Shown here: positions 45,721 through 57,410 of the stretch, one piece after another
Layout: every line of letters begins with the position of its first letter
Numbering within the stretch: position 1 is the first letter of the stretch
Source of the DNA: Pomphorhynchus laevis
Lineage: Eukaryota; Acanthocephala; Palaeacanthocephala; Echinorhynchida; Pomphorhynchidae
Reading direction: 5' to 3'
Length of the DNA: 64,000 nt
Assembly: GCA_012934845.2 (NCBI GenBank)
Contig: WNNJ02001723.1
Span: 124,001-188,000, forward strand
Translations under genes and position numbers: made by a program
The notes under the pieces: model-generated
Databases searched by the model: none
Told to the model about the DNA's origin: nothing
Seen by the model: the letters and a program-made list of their open reading frames with translations, nothing else

Positions 45721-46722
45721 TTCTGAATAGTTTGCTACGCTCTCTAAAATGTAAAAAATTAGCATTCGCGGATGATCTTAAAATATGGAATGTCATAACA
45801 TGCCATGTCGATATGCAACACCTTACAAGATGACATAAATATGGTTAATAGGTGGAGCGAACTGACCGGAATCATGATTAACATTACTAAATGTGTCCAC
45901 CTCAGATTTGGTCGTAGTGATTTACCAAATGATTATTCTGTTTGCGGTGAGATTATTCCCACAAATTCGTATACAAAAGATCTTGGGATAATTGTTCAGA
46001 ATTCGTTTAAAACCGACCTCAATACTGAAAATATATGCAACACGTCGAGAAAAATTATTTACATGATCAAAAATACCTTTAGTTCGCTTCCACCGTCTCA
46101 GTTCTCACTATTATATAAGGCGTTGATCAGACCAATCATTGATTATGCTTCGCCGGCGACTTTTCCTTCTACGCGTGGTGAAATAAACCAATTAGAAAAG
46201 ATTCTTCGCCGATTTTCCAAGCTATGTTCTGGTCTTCGGAACATCGCCTACTGTGATAGACTAAGCCAACTAAATATTACTTCAGTTTACAAGAGATATG
46301 TGTACAATGATTTATTACAGTTATGGCGAATGATCCATGTCTTTCCTGGTTATCCATCGGAATCCGTTATTCTAAATGATCGCCCGAGCCACAGAGGACA
46401 CTCTTTATCAGTTGTTGTGCAATCACACGGGAAATGTCATAGATACTTGTGATTATCTCACAGAGCGGTAAACCTATGGAACCGATTGCCGAATTCGATC
46501 GTGTCTATGGCACAGTACAAATCTTTCCAGAATGCGCTGTGCATGTGGATAAAAAGAGAAGATTCTTTGCAGGAAATATATAACTATATGTGACAATTTA
46601 TTATTGCTGAACTACTTTTTTTTCTTTCTTTTTTCTTTCTTTTTTTCCTTTTCTTAATATTGTGATCAGACAAAATGACTCTTTATGTGTCAAAGTCTTG
46701 TAATAAATAATAATAATAATTT
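45721..46722 (+). mobile_element. CR1/jockey-like LINE, 5'-truncated 3' end
   Basis: The fragment starts just before the RT active site (KKLAFADDLKIW near 45755). A 215-codon open frame (45805-46452) follows, giving the RT C-terminal part: LQDDINMVNRWSEL, MINITKCVHLRFG, KDLGIIV, YKALIRPIIDYASPATFP and LEKILRRFSK. One frameshift separates the active site from this frame. The 3' end is marked by an (aataat)n tail near 46700, as in TAA-tailed LINEs. A different family from the LINEs at 655 and 36760. Confidence 0.8.
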
Positions 46723-46904
46723 CAACTTTTCGGAGACTAAAATTGTAACGAGTTACATCCATGATCTGCATCGATTAATTAATAATAAATTAGCGATTAA
46801 TTAATAATTAATTTACGCTTAGCTAATAATAAATTAACGATTAATTAACATTAATATTAATTACTACAAAGCAGATAATGTATCAGTTCGATCAGATCGT
46901 TCAG

Positions 46905-47150
46905 TCTGTTCGTTAATTAAATTATATTATATTTTGTATAAATTATACAAAATCTTATAACAATTATTTAACTTTTATTTTGCATTATTTTTAATTTGCA
47001 ATATAAAATACGTAGACTCAGTTTGCTTATTTAATTGTTATAAGATTTTTTATAGTTTAAATCAAGTTAAAAAAAGTCAATTTTTATGAATTGACTAATA
47101 AATAACAGACGTTGTATCAGAATAAGGATTAGAGGTCATCAGGAGAAAGT
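46905..47150. repeat. Two PLE-A termini back to back
   Basis: A right-type end ('ataaaatacgtagactcagt' near 47003) is followed by a left-type inner part ('aataacagacgttgtatcag', 'aaggattagaggtcatcagg'). Confidence 0.75.
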
Positions 47151-47285
47151 TTGACTTTACATAAATGACTATGATACCCATGAATTGAAGTTCGACTTCA
47201 AAAGGTCGAACTTCAATTCAAACATGTTAGTTTGTCTTTACATAAATAACCATGATACCCATGAATTAAAGTTCGAAGAATGAGA
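47151..47285. repeat. Hairpin plus direct repeat
   Basis: 'gaattgaagttcgac' (47186) and its complement (47205) form a tight hairpin. The phrase 'catgaattgaagttcga' with its upstream 'gataccc' recurs in variant form at ~47255. Confidence 0.75.
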
Positions 47286-47339
47286 AAACAATGTTAATAT
47301 TCCTCCACTGTGATTGTAACTAAGTTGAAGTTAATTATA

Positions 47340-47545
47340 GATCCGGATTTATTTTATTTTAACTTGATATAAAATCTTATAACAATTATATTGACAATTA
47401 TTAACAATTGTATTCTCGGGGATGGTTCGCAATAAAAAAATAATTTATGATTAATTAATTTTTTATTATTTAACTATTTAACTTTTATTTTGCATTATTT
47501 TTAATTTGCAATATAAAATACGTAGACTCAGTTTGCTTATTTAAT
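47340..47545 (-). repeat. PLE-A right-type terminus
   Basis: 'ttttaacttgatataaaatc' and then 'ataaaatacgtagactcagt' repeat the end at 46905-47030 almost exactly. Confidence 0.78.
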
Positions 47546-47599
47546 TTGTCAAAAAAACTTTAATTAATAAATTTTGCTTTTAAATAGTTGATAATGATC

Positions 47600-47825
47600 C
47601 ATTATTGATCAAGAATTATTGGAGCTGGATAAAAGAAGAGAGGAAATTATTTTTGATGTTTCGCTAATTTCCTCTTTTAGCATCTCCAGAAAATTACTAT
47701 TGTAATTTACTTAAGGTAATTTAGGTAATTACTTTAGGTGACTTTCTGAAGATGCTAACAGAAGTTAGCGAAATATCAAAATAATTTCTTATTTTCTTTG
47801 ATCCGGCACGAATAATTGTTAATAA
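47600..47825. mobile_element. Foldback (MITE-like) element
   Basis: Arms of ~100 bp are imperfect complements: 'gaattattggagctggat' and 'gatgtttcgctaatttcctc' on the left, 'agttagcgaaatatcaaaat' and 'gatccggcacgaataatt' on the right. There is no coding capacity. Confidence 0.7.
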
Positions 47826-48949
47826 ATTTTACAGTAAAAAGCTATTTTTATATTTATTCTTGAAATAAATATTGTCAAATTTACGTCAACTTAAAAATAG
47901 TTATTTCGCTGAAAACCTGCATCTAAAAGAACTATACCGAGAAAAATACAGTAAGTGAAAAAATAACATTTATATCCGTATTAGCTTAAGGCCTTCATGG
48001 GAATTAAAATTTGTACAAAGAACTGTTGATGCAGCACTAAGGAGGATCTTTATAAATTTCAAAACAAGATCATTACGTATAAAAGTTTTTGACCTGTCAT
48101 TACATACATTTTTTATCGTCATTCAATTGTTCCATGTCCCATATCGTCATTCTAATGTTCTTATGCTATCCGAATACCGAATAGCATAAATCACAAAGTT
48201 TTTTAGTAAAATTTTTTCACTTAAATCGCAATTTAAGAAAGTGTTTTCCTCTATTATTTTTTATTTGTTGTGTTTCGCAACATTGAGACCACAATATTCG
48301 AGGAGTATCAATTTTACTATATTGTAATTAACTTAATTTTACGGAATTGGTTACAATATAATGTTGATTATTTCCAACTCTTTCGCCCTAATCACACTGA
48401 TAGAATTGCTGTAAAAATATGAAAATCATCACAAAAATTGGCACACGATCATTCTTCCGAAAAAATCCATTAACTCGTGTTTGCAAAAAACCATAGGATT
48501 CTCTATTTAGCAGTAAGATCTGCATATATTTGTGATTTCTACATAGTAATTGAATATTACTGCAAGGGCTTCTGTTATAATTTCGGTGTCTCGTTTGCAT
48601 ATCAGAAAGCATAAAACGGTAGCATACACAATTTATTAATAAGTTTACGAAAGATTGATGTCATTAATTCCCTCTACCAATATTAATGACATGATCAGTG
48701 TTCTTGTGTCCTAAAGTATCAGATTTACTCTCATAATACACTTAATTTTGAGAGCTAAAAACGTAGATTTTCAAAATATTTTTGATCGCATACAGAGTAA
48801 GTAAAAACGTTAAAATCGTTAGCTTTATTTTAATAAAATGTATATCTTGATTGTTAAAGTTGATCAACATATGAACGTAGTCAGTTAAGTTTAGTTTCAG
48901 TGTAGCTAGAAATTCATTAGTCATAAATTCTATAAACAATTATTCTGCA
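47826..48949. other. Intergenic, no gene seen
   Basis: AT-rich. Minus-strand frames at 48388-48612 and 48742-48939 lack any recognisable motif, and I do not support them. Confidence 0.4.
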
Positions 48950-50290
48950 AACAATTACAAAAGGAAAGATAAAATTAATAAAGATATGTATAAAGAACTT
49001 ACTAAATTAAAGGATAACTTTATAATAACAACTATTGATAAAGCTAGTAATAACTTTGTCTTTATATGCAAAAAGCTTTATTATGATATACTAATGAAAG
49101 AGGTTAATTCTAATGATTTAAATGTAAATCCAACATATGAACGTAGTTTAAAATATGTATCTATTAAATTGTTAAAATGATTTTAAAGACAATATCATAA
49201 AATATTAGAGCAATTCTTAAAATTTCATTATTGAGTTAAGTTAAGAAACAATTATTACAAGTCACTGTTCTATAATGGACAAAAAGGGTATAAAGGTTGA
49301 ATTAGATAATAAAACTATACCTATATTATATTGGAATCCAAAATTACATAAAAATCCAATAAAACCTAGGTTCATATGTAGTGCGTTTAAATGTACATTA
49401 AAACCACTTTTTGTCTATGTGAATAAAATACTTAAAGTAATTAAAGCACATTTTAAAAAATATTGCAAGGTAATCGAAATTAATACTGGTATAAAACACT
49501 ATTTCAGTATTAATTCTACAAAAGAATTTTCAGAACAGACAAAAGGAATAAATTTTCAAAATATAAATACATACGATTTTAGTACTCTTTATACAAATCT
49601 AGTTTTAGCAGATATTATATTTAGCAGAAACAAGTAAAAGTTGTTATAATAATAGGTAATAGTAGATTAATTATAGCTGACTTATTTTTAAGCTTTATAG
49701 AATATGTTCATAACTGTTAAAAATATAAATCTGATATATATATAAAGATTTGAAATATATGCTTAGATATATTGATGATATATGTGTATTTAACTCTGAT
49801 AATTTTTATTCAATAAGTAAACAAATTTATCCAGATAGCCTTATTCTTAATTAAACTGATATTGATGATAAAGAATGTATATATCTGGATATGAAAATGA
49901 AATTTACATCAATTGAAAATATTACTTATTTATATCGTATAGATGTAATATTTATATTTACAAGAAACATATTTGCATGAGCATTCATGCATACCATAAA
50001 ATATTAAATATTACATTAAATAATGAAATTTCAAGAAATGCTCTGATATGTAATGATATAGTCTTCAAAATCATTTTAACAATTTATTAGATACATATTT
50101 TAAACTAAGTTACTATAAAAATATCATCAAACAGAAAATAGTATAATATAAAAATCAACAAAAGATTATTAAAAATAAATTTAAACTCTTAAGAGGAAAT
50201 GTTTTATGGATAATAAATGATATACTTGTATTAGAATATGATACTTGATATCAAATTTTATCTGAGGATCGTCATTAGCATACTTATATT
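48950..50290 (+). mobile_element. PLE-A reverse transcriptase copy, longest
   Basis: This copy spans most of the RT in broken pieces. 48986-49180 has TTIDKASNNFVFICKK; 49275-49637 has LYWNPKLHKNPIKPRFICS and the motif A region TYDFSTLYTNL. The active site LRYIDDICVFN is near 49770 and the C-terminal region near 49960-50150. The first ~650 bp are nearly identical to 11160-11690, the rest to 20950-21560. It is broken, with part of the fingers/palm region between motifs A and C missing. Confidence 0.78.
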
Positions 50291-50630
50291 CGGAAAAATA
50301 TATACATATGCTATTAGTACTATAATGCATATATGTTATAATAACTATAACGCCTATCTAACAAAAATTAAACCATAAAGTAAATATACATCTATGGATA
50401 AAATTAAATTAATAAAATCCTTAAATATTTTGATTAATCAAAATTATTTAAAAGAAGGGACATATAAAAACAAATACAAGGTGTTGTAATGGTAGGTAAT
50501 AGTGGCCCAATTATAGCTGACTTATTTTTAATCTATTCAGCGAAAAAAATTATAGATTAATAATAAACAATATACTTTGTATTATAAAACGATATGCCTT
50601 ATATTAGGGTCATACATATAGACAAATAAA
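50291..50630 (+). mobile_element. Second degraded PLE-A piece
   Basis: 'tatgttataataactataac' and 'ctaacaaaaattaaa' repeat the region near 20810-20850, so another partial RT copy follows directly. Confidence 0.5.
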
Positions 50631-50737
50631 AGGCGTTCTAATGTGATGTAATAGCAGTACAATTATACCTTACTCATTTCTAAATTGTATGGATGATTAT
50701 AAATAATATACTTTTTATCAAAGATGATCATTGTCCT

Positions 50738-50998
50738 AAACATTGAATGAAAAACAGCTGGACAAAAAATATTTTATCAAAATCGAAAAAGGTTTATTCG
50801 AATTCTCAAACACAACTGTATTCATCATCAGGAGTTGTATCATTAGCTTTTAAACATTTTATCAACAGTTTAACACAATTGCTCAATTCATCACAATTCC
50901 TGATGGTGAACACAGTAGTGTTTGAAAATTTGAATAAACCTTTTTTCATTTTAATAAAATATAAATTTTGATTGTCCAGCTGTTTTTCATTCAATATA
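50738..50998. repeat. Long foldback inverted repeat with a reading frame in each arm
   Basis: The arms (about 110 bp each) start and end with 'ttgaatgaaaaacagctg' and its complement. They read 'aaaggtttattcgaattctc' on the left and its counterpart on the right. The minus strand has an ATG frame (50806-50994; LYFIKMKKGLFKFSNTTVF). A single arm is also found at 43311-43522, so this is a dispersed family. Confidence 0.8.
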
Positions 50999-51054
50999 CT
51001 TCATATTAGAATGATATACTATATAATCGAATTTCATAAGATGAAATACGTCAT

Positions 51055-51715
51055 TAGCATCTGTTCGACCCAGTTGCTATGTAGGATTGAGGAATAGAGG
51101 CCAACAGCAGTTTCTCCGGATGACCTACATTCCTTATTTGAATACATCGAATATTATTTATCAGTTAATTTATGAAAATTGATTTTTATTTTAAATTTCA
51201 ATTATAAATTTTAGCGTTATATAAATATTAATAAAAAATATGTAAAAAATAATGAAAATAAATAAATGAATTAATTATTAAACATTAATTATTAAAACAT
51301 GCCATTAAAACATGCCATTTTAATTTATATTATTTTAGGAACGAAGAAGAAGAAAATATCCTTTATTTGATTAAAATTCTATATTTCGATAGCTTCTGCT
51401 ATCATCGTTTCACAATGTGAAACTTTTTTTTGTAATCCTGATGATGATAGCAGAAGCTATCGAAAATTTTAATCAAATAAAGGATATTTTCTTCTTCGTT
51501 CCTAAAATAGTATATATATGTGAAATGGAAGAAGATTGTGGATTTAGTATTTATTGCCATATTAATTATTAAACATGCAAATTTATTAAACAAATAAATT
51601 AATTATTAAACATTAATTTATTTTTAATTTATAAATTAAATTAAAAATAAATTTATATTAAATTTATTAAATTATTTTTAATTTAATACGCAGACTCAGT
51701 TAGTTGATCTGATTT
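51055..51715 (-). repeat. PLE-A right terminus interrupted by a hairpin element
   Basis: The inner part is at 51075-51250 ('gaggaatagaggcc', 'gtttctccggatgacctaca'), and the outermost end ('acgcagactcagttagttga') is at 51690-51712. Between them lies the hairpin of 51331-51509 plus AT filler. It follows the PLE-A copy at 48950. Confidence 0.7.
51331..51509. repeat. 179-nt nearly perfect hairpin
   Basis: Arms of ~75 bp start 'tattttaggaacgaagaaga' and end in its complement. They include 'cgatagcttctgctatc' twice in opposite senses, with a loop of ~30 nt. There is no coding capacity. It could be a small foldback transposon inserted in the PLE-A terminus. Confidence 0.88.
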
Positions 51716-53454
51716 TTGTTACTTTTAACTGTCGTTTGAATTTCGACTGCTCACTTATGTATTTTATAATATTTATAACAAATAATTTAATATTGAATTT
51801 GATATCATAATTGTATATAATATTATCTATTAAAATTATAAAATAAAATTAGACGCTATGTTTTATTTTTGGTGGAAGATGGAAAGGAAAGCTAAATGAT
51901 AAATCGTTGACTAAATTCATAACAAAAGCTTTACACATTTATTGTGTGTCAAGTTTTAGATGCGAGCAATCATTTGATACCAACGTTCACTACAAATAAA
52001 CAAATTTCCAAAATACGATAACAGATCAGTTACGTTGACGTTCATTTATCGTTTTCGCAAATGATCAAAAGCATTAAATAATGTTTATAATTTCATAGTT
52101 ACTCCACTTGGTGTTATAATTTACTGACCACTTAAACAGGAAATCCAATATCTGCTGAGAGATATTTTAGAATTACAAAATCAGTGATTAAATTGAAGAT
52201 GCTTTATGCAATTTGTGTGGTCTAACGAACATAGCGTAGAAATCTGATTGAAATTCTTTATATACCCTTAACGCGATAGATCACAAAATAGTGTTCTTAT
52301 TATCGTTAGTTCGTTTTTAAATATATAAAATGCTATTTAAAATATTATATTGTGATTTTAATAATTTCAATACAATTTGAATTAAGGCAAATGCAGATAG
52401 AATATAATCCTCGGTAAATAAGTAATAACTTTAAGTTTAATTTATAAATAATAAGTTATAATTTTTAAATAAAATAAGTTCATAAATAATAAATAAGTAA
52501 CAACTAGATATAACTTTAATATTTTAAATATTTTAGTTGCAAACAGCAACATATTTGCAGATATTCATTTGTAGATTCTTGCTTTAAAATTTAATAATAA
52601 AATATTATTAAATTTATAATATTAAAATAATATTTCATAAATAATTTATAATATTTCAGTAATAAATGAATGAGAGAGTAATAAATTAAGCATAAATAAG
52701 AGCATATTTATGCATAAATAAGAGCATAAATAATTTATAATATTTCAGTAATAAATGAATGAGAGAGTAATAAATTAAGTTATAATGAATATGAGATGAA
52801 TAAATGAAGTCACGGTTCTCATATTCAAAAATATTTTAACCTTGTTATACAACATTCTTTAGTTGCTACTATTCAGATAGTAGCAACTAAAGGTAGTGAA
52901 TTACTTGATGAATAAAACTGCCATGATGCGATTGTCATTTTAAATTAATCTTCTAAATTTCCTTCTAATCGTTTTGTTGCCAGACTGTCTAAACTCGCTG
53001 ATCATTTTCTAATCGATGCGTAATTTGGTTTTCTATCAAACCAATCTAAACGATCAGCTTTGAGTAAAGAGTGGACCACCGCTTTTCGACTTTTTCTAGT
53101 GTTTAATAGTATTTATATATAGATTCTGGGAGAAATGTTATTGTATTAATAGTAATCTAGTAAAATTATTGTATAGATTGCTAACTCCAAATAATCTACA
53201 AACAACTGGTCGAATTAAGCATGTTACCGGTGTTTTGCACGGAAATATATATAACCCTCTGCTTTTCGTTGTATCAAAAATCCAAAATTGAATCCACTCC
53301 GCATTTCTTCACGCTAATGCCTTTTGTTAATTATATCTAATACTCTTACTGAAAAACCTATGTCAATCACTTATATGAATAATTACGGAAAAAATTATTT
53401 TATAGACAAATTAAAGTGCATTAAATATGTGAGAAATTATGTGATTAAATTTAA
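51716..53454. other. Intergenic with minor repeats
   Basis: A ~50-bp phrase ('atatttcagtaataaatgaa', 'gagagagtaataaatta') is duplicated at ~52645 and ~52738. A 15-bp perfect stem with a 6-nt loop lies at 52857-52892 (tagttgctacta). Otherwise AT-rich with no gene. Confidence 0.45.
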
Positions 53455-53780
53455 TCATAATAAATTTAAATATTTAAAATAATCATTTTAACAATTTAAT
53501 ATGTGCATATTTTAAACTAGGTTACTATAAAAATATCATCAAACAGAAAATATTTAAATATATAAATCAACAAAATATTATTAAAAGTATATTTCAAATA
53601 TTTAACGAAACTTTTTAATGGCTAGATAATAAATAATATAATTTATATAAAATAATAAGCGGAAAATTTTTCTAAGGATGCATAATAAACAATATGCTTT
53701 GTATTAGAATAAGGTACACAAAATAATCAAATTTCATCAGAGGAAATACACCATTAGCATGTATTTAGCCCCGCTGCTAT
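53455..53780 (+). mobile_element. PLE-A 3' coding scrap
   Basis: 'taggttactataaaaatatc' and the following ~100 bp match the C-terminal region of other PLE-A copies. 'gaggaaatacaccattagca' and 'ccccgctgctatgctgg' at 53735-53785 match the start of their 3' segment. Confidence 0.65.
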
Positions 53781-53784
53781 GCTG

Positions 53785-53930
53785 GATATAAGCATAGCAG
53801 TTTGTATTTAACTTTATAAGTTAAATACATAATATAAGCAAAGCAGTTTGTATTTAACTTTATAAGTTAAATACATAATATAAGCATAGCAGTTTGTATT
53901 TAACTTTATAAGTTAAATATATAACTATAG
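53785..53930. repeat. 46-bp tandem repeat, three units, each palindromic
   Basis: Units start at 53791, 53837 and 53883. Each holds 'gcagtttg' and the palindrome 'tatttaactttataagttaa'. They directly continue the PLE-A 3' scrap. Confidence 0.92.
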
Positions 53931-54277
53931 TTAAATACAAATAGTCAAGTTTTATAAATGATTAAGAAAATAAAATACTAGAATAAAAAATATAAGAAAA
54001 AATATAATTATTTTAAAATTAAGAGAAATTATGTCATCACGGTAAGCTCCGTAGGCTGTTCTGTGTATTAATATTCTGCTAAATAAAATAAAGTTTATTA
54101 ATTCATGCAATAGAAGTTTTAAAGTTTTTATTTGGATTTTTTCATATTTCGGATCATAGTTATAATTGCTATAATAGGATCATAATTATTATAATTTAGA
54201 TAATGATGAATTCAAATTCACATGCGGCCGCTCCGATCAAATGATCGATCGTCGGTCATTGTGAAATCAAATAATTA

Positions 54278-54285
54278 AATAATTT
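54278..54285. repeat. Merlin target-site duplication, left
   Basis: 'aataattt' precedes the transposon and is repeated exactly at 55452-55459. Eight bases fits the Merlin superfamily (8-9 bp). Confidence 0.85.
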
Positions 54286-55451
54286 GGATCAGAGGTAGAA
54301 TTTCCCCCCCTAGGCGATCAGAGGTAAAATTTCCCCCCCTAGATCACTACGAACAGCTACTTTTTTTTTCCTCCTAAACTATAAATAAAAAAAATTCAGA
54401 TTTACCCCATGGATAACCTAGATCACTACGAACAGCTAATAATTAGCTCAACACAGCAAGATTTTATAGACCACTTGTTTGATTCAAGGTATTTAGTTCG
54501 GTCTATGAAATGCATTATCTGTGATACTTATATGAAGCTTAGTCTTTATAAACGTTCTATTGATGGATATGGTTGGAGGTGTTATAAGAATGGCTGCACA
54601 AACTTAAAAAAATACATTTCAATACGAAAGGGAAGTTTTTTTGATGGGTTTTCGATTGATATTAGAACTATTTTACGTGTGTTAATCAAGAAATGTGTGA
54701 AGCAGCCAACACACTCAATAATAGCCTCTAAAATTACATCGGATCGGACCATTAGAAAATTTTTTTATAAACTTAATAAGTTGATACCGGAAACTGATTT
54801 TAGTGAAGATAAACTTGGTGGCCCTGGAAAAATAGTGCAAATAGATGAAACCATGTTAAATTACAAGTGTAAGTCTCATCGTGGAAGATCTTACACAAAC
54901 AGAACCGACGCTTTGTGTATTGTCGAGGTCGGGGATAAAATTGAAAGATCCTTTGCTAGAGTAATCGCGGATAAAGCACAAACCACTATTCTACCCATAA
55001 TATCCTCACAAGTGCTTCCCCATTCGACTATAATGACCGACGAGCACAAGTCGTATAGCAGATTAAATAAAAATGGATATGAACATAAGACAGTATGTCA
55101 TAAATATAATTTTGTTGATAAAAATACTGGTGCTCATACTCAGTCTGTGGAGTCCTTTAACGGCCAAATAAAAAACGAAATAAAGAAGCAGAAAGGGGTA
55201 TTAACTACATATAGACCCAATTTCCTTAAAGAGTTTTGTTTATTTTATAACAATCGTGAGAAATATCAGTATATAATTTTTGATTTAATAAAAGTTTAAT
55301 ATGATTAACGATTTTTATTTATTTATTTATTTTATTTATTTTTTTTAATTTATTTATGTATTTATTTTTTATTTTTTATTTTTTTATTTTTTATTTTTTT
55401 ATTCATCAGAGGTAGAATTTCCCCCCGGGGGGAAAATTCTACCTCTGATCC
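54286..55451 (+). mobile_element. Merlin/IS1016-type DNA transposon, intact
   Basis: A 1166-bp element has terminal inverted repeats of ~24 bp (ggatcagaggtagaatttcc...), an open transposase gene and an exact 8-bp target duplication. The left end repeats its terminus in tandem (54286 and 54315). The right end carries an extra inverted copy, giving a palindrome around 55426/55427. The intact gene and perfect target duplication suggest a recent insertion. Confidence 0.92.
54409..55299 (+). CDS. Merlin-family (ISXO2/IS1016-like) DDE transposase
   Basis: This 296-residue enzyme cuts out and re-inserts the element. An N-terminal zinc ribbon has Cys35, Cys38, Cys58 and Cys63 (MKCIIC...RCYKNGC). The catalytic triad is visible: Asp146 in VQIDET, Asp211 in IMTDEHKSY and Glu248 in HTQSVESFNGQIKNE, a C-terminal block typical of the family. 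The length is usual for Merlin transposases. The start ATG has a good context (ccccATGG). A 22-bp segment of the first codons (54417-54438) is also present in the leader at 54338-54359. No stops or frameshifts. It acts in the nucleus on the flanking terminal repeats. Confidence 0.95.
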   Translation: MDNLDHYEQLIISSTQQDFIDHLFDSRYLVRSMKCIICDTYMKLSLYKRSIDGYGWRCYKNGCTNLKKYISIRKGSFFDGFSIDIRTILRVLIKKCVKQPTHSIIASKITSDRTIRKFFYKLNKLIPETDFSEDKLGGPGKIVQIDETMLNYKCKSHRGRSYTNRTDALCIVEVGDKIERSFARVIADKAQTTILPIISSQVLPHSTIMTDEHKSYSRLNKNGYEHKTVCHKYNFVDKNTGAHTQSVESFNGQIKNEIKKQKGVLTTYRPNFLKEFCLFYNNREKYQYIIFDLIKV

Positions 55452-55459
55452 AATAATTT
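55452..55459. repeat. Merlin target-site duplication, right
   Basis: 'aataattt', identical to 54278-54285, directly follows the right terminal repeat. Confidence 0.85.
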
Positions 55460-55625
55460 CGCTATTTTTAGTCAGAGAACTAAAAAAATCAGAATATTTT
55501 CTGGTTTTGATATTTTTATTACTTTTACACAATTCAAATCGATTAAAGGCAAATTCGTTCATCTTCTGTTTCTTGTGAAATCTTAAATTTCTTATAACCG
55601 GTTGACAGGAAACCAAGTGATCCAT
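55460..55625 (-). other. Short reading frame beside the transposon
   Basis: From an ATG at 55625 the minus strand is open for ~55 codons (MDHLVSCQPVIRNLRF..., FAFNRFELCKSNKN). The frame reaches the target duplication and, without the transposon, would stop one codon later. No domain is recognised. It may be chance. Confidence 0.2.
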
Positions 55626-56464
55626 GCATAAATACAGATCGCAAATAATTCATTTATAATCTTTGGCTTAATGATTTAATCGTTATAAATTAACATTGTT
55701 CACTTTAATTATTGATTGAACAAGAGAGAGAGTGAAATATAACTTACAAATAATTAGTCAAATTTTAAAAGCTAATTGATATCATCAGAACAAAAAGTTG
55801 GAATAAAAATCAAATGTTTCAGAAAGTTACTATAGGAGACACAGTTATAAGAGGCACATCTTTAAACAACTAGTCGCGCATCTTAATAAAATATAAAAAA
55901 TTCATTTATTTTCTCTTTTAATTATTTTCTATGTATAATCGGGGTGCTTTTTAAACCTGAAAACAAGTCAGGTACCTTTAAAGGATATATTACACATTTT
56001 GAAAATATCACCAAGGTCTCTGAATAGACTCTACTAGTAATATCTTTCAGGGAAGTTAAATGTATTAACAAGAATTGGGAGAAATCATTGAACTCAACTG
56101 AAAAATATCTCTTGTAAAGTCTATTCACATAGACCTACGTGATATTTTCAAAATGCGTAACACATCCTTGAAAGATACCTGACTTTCAGGCTAAAAGACA
56201 CCCAATTATACTTTTTGAAAGAGGCTGCCTAGTGTTTCTTCCGTTGTTAATTTAGTTTATCTCTTCAACTGATGTCGCATTTATCTCATTTAATGGATAT
56301 ATTTCTTCAGAGTAGTAATTTATTATAAAGGGTTAATAATAATGTAAGATAGCGCCTATAATAATGCAAGACAGTGTCAATAATATTGTAAGATAACATT
56401 AATAATAATGAACACGTATGTGCCTTATTATGCAATAAAATATTATTTAAAATTGATTATGAAC
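55626..56464. other. Intergenic, no gene seen
   Basis: AT-rich. A 'ctatattac..tttgaaaatatcac' phrase near 55985 recurs in inverted form near 56130, hinting at a decayed foldback. No gene is seen. Confidence 0.4.
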
Positions 56465-57410
56465 AGAAAATATTTAAAATAAAAGTCAATTATTATGAAT
56501 TGACTAATAAATAACAGTCGAATGTATCTATTTTGATTAGAAGTAATAAGGAGGAACTACTATGTTATCAGGTTTCAGCCTCTATTCTTCGAACCAACAA
56601 ACAATTAATATAATAATATAATAAAATTAAATAATATATTGTATACTATATGATATATTATAATATAATATTATAATATAAAATATATTAATTTATATCG
56701 TGAAGATGACAAATTTTAATTTACAAGAAACATATTTTTTGCATGAGCATTCATGCATACCATATAATATAAAATATAATACATTAAATAATGAAATTTT
56801 AAGAATTGCAACAATTTGTAACGATATTGGTTTTCTTCAAAATCATTTAAATAATTTAATAGATACATATTTTAAACTAGGTTACTATAAAAACCCAATC
56901 AAACAGAAAATAGTAAAATATATAAATCAACACAATAATATAAAGAATAAATTTAAAATCATTAGTGGAAAAAGTAATGCAGCGCCAGATTTCTTATGCT
57001 GGGCGGGCTGTGAGATGACCAAGGAGTTTGTGCCCAGTAGTTTATTAATTAAAACTACTATTAATTTATATCGTAAAGATGACATATTTAAATTTACAAG
57101 AAACATGTTTTTGCATGAGCATTCATGCATACCATATAATATAAAATATAATACATTAATGAAATTTAAAGAATCGCAACAATTTGTAACAATATTGACT
57201 TTTCTATATCATTCATCAGATGAAATAAAAAGATAAATTTTAGAAATTTAATTTATTTTATTAATATATTAAATTTTATCATCAGATAAATTAAACTTCA
57301 TCAGATGAAATACGTTATCAGCTCGTATTTGGCCACACTGCTATGTTGGGTCGAATTATTTTTAATTCATAAATAATATAAAATACGTAGACTCAGTTAT
57401 CTGATCTGAT
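56465..57410 (+). mobile_element. PLE-A copy with both termini, internally duplicated
   Basis: A left-type terminal segment (56465-56585: 'gaattgactaataaataaca', 'gctgaaacctgata' in complement) and a right-type end (57295-57405: 'aaatacgtagactcagttat') bracket an open piece at 56700-57236. The coding part has HEHSCIPYNIKYNTLNNE twice, separated by an 80-bp GC-rich stretch of unknown origin (56969-57048; CWAGCEMTKEFVPSS). Only the C-terminal RT region is present. Confidence 0.72.

Noticed and set aside
51465-51500. Hammerhead ribozyme in the 51.4-kb hairpin (CTGATGA...GAAA)
   Set aside because: An extra base separates the box from stem II, and no stems I and III with a cleavage site can be drawn.
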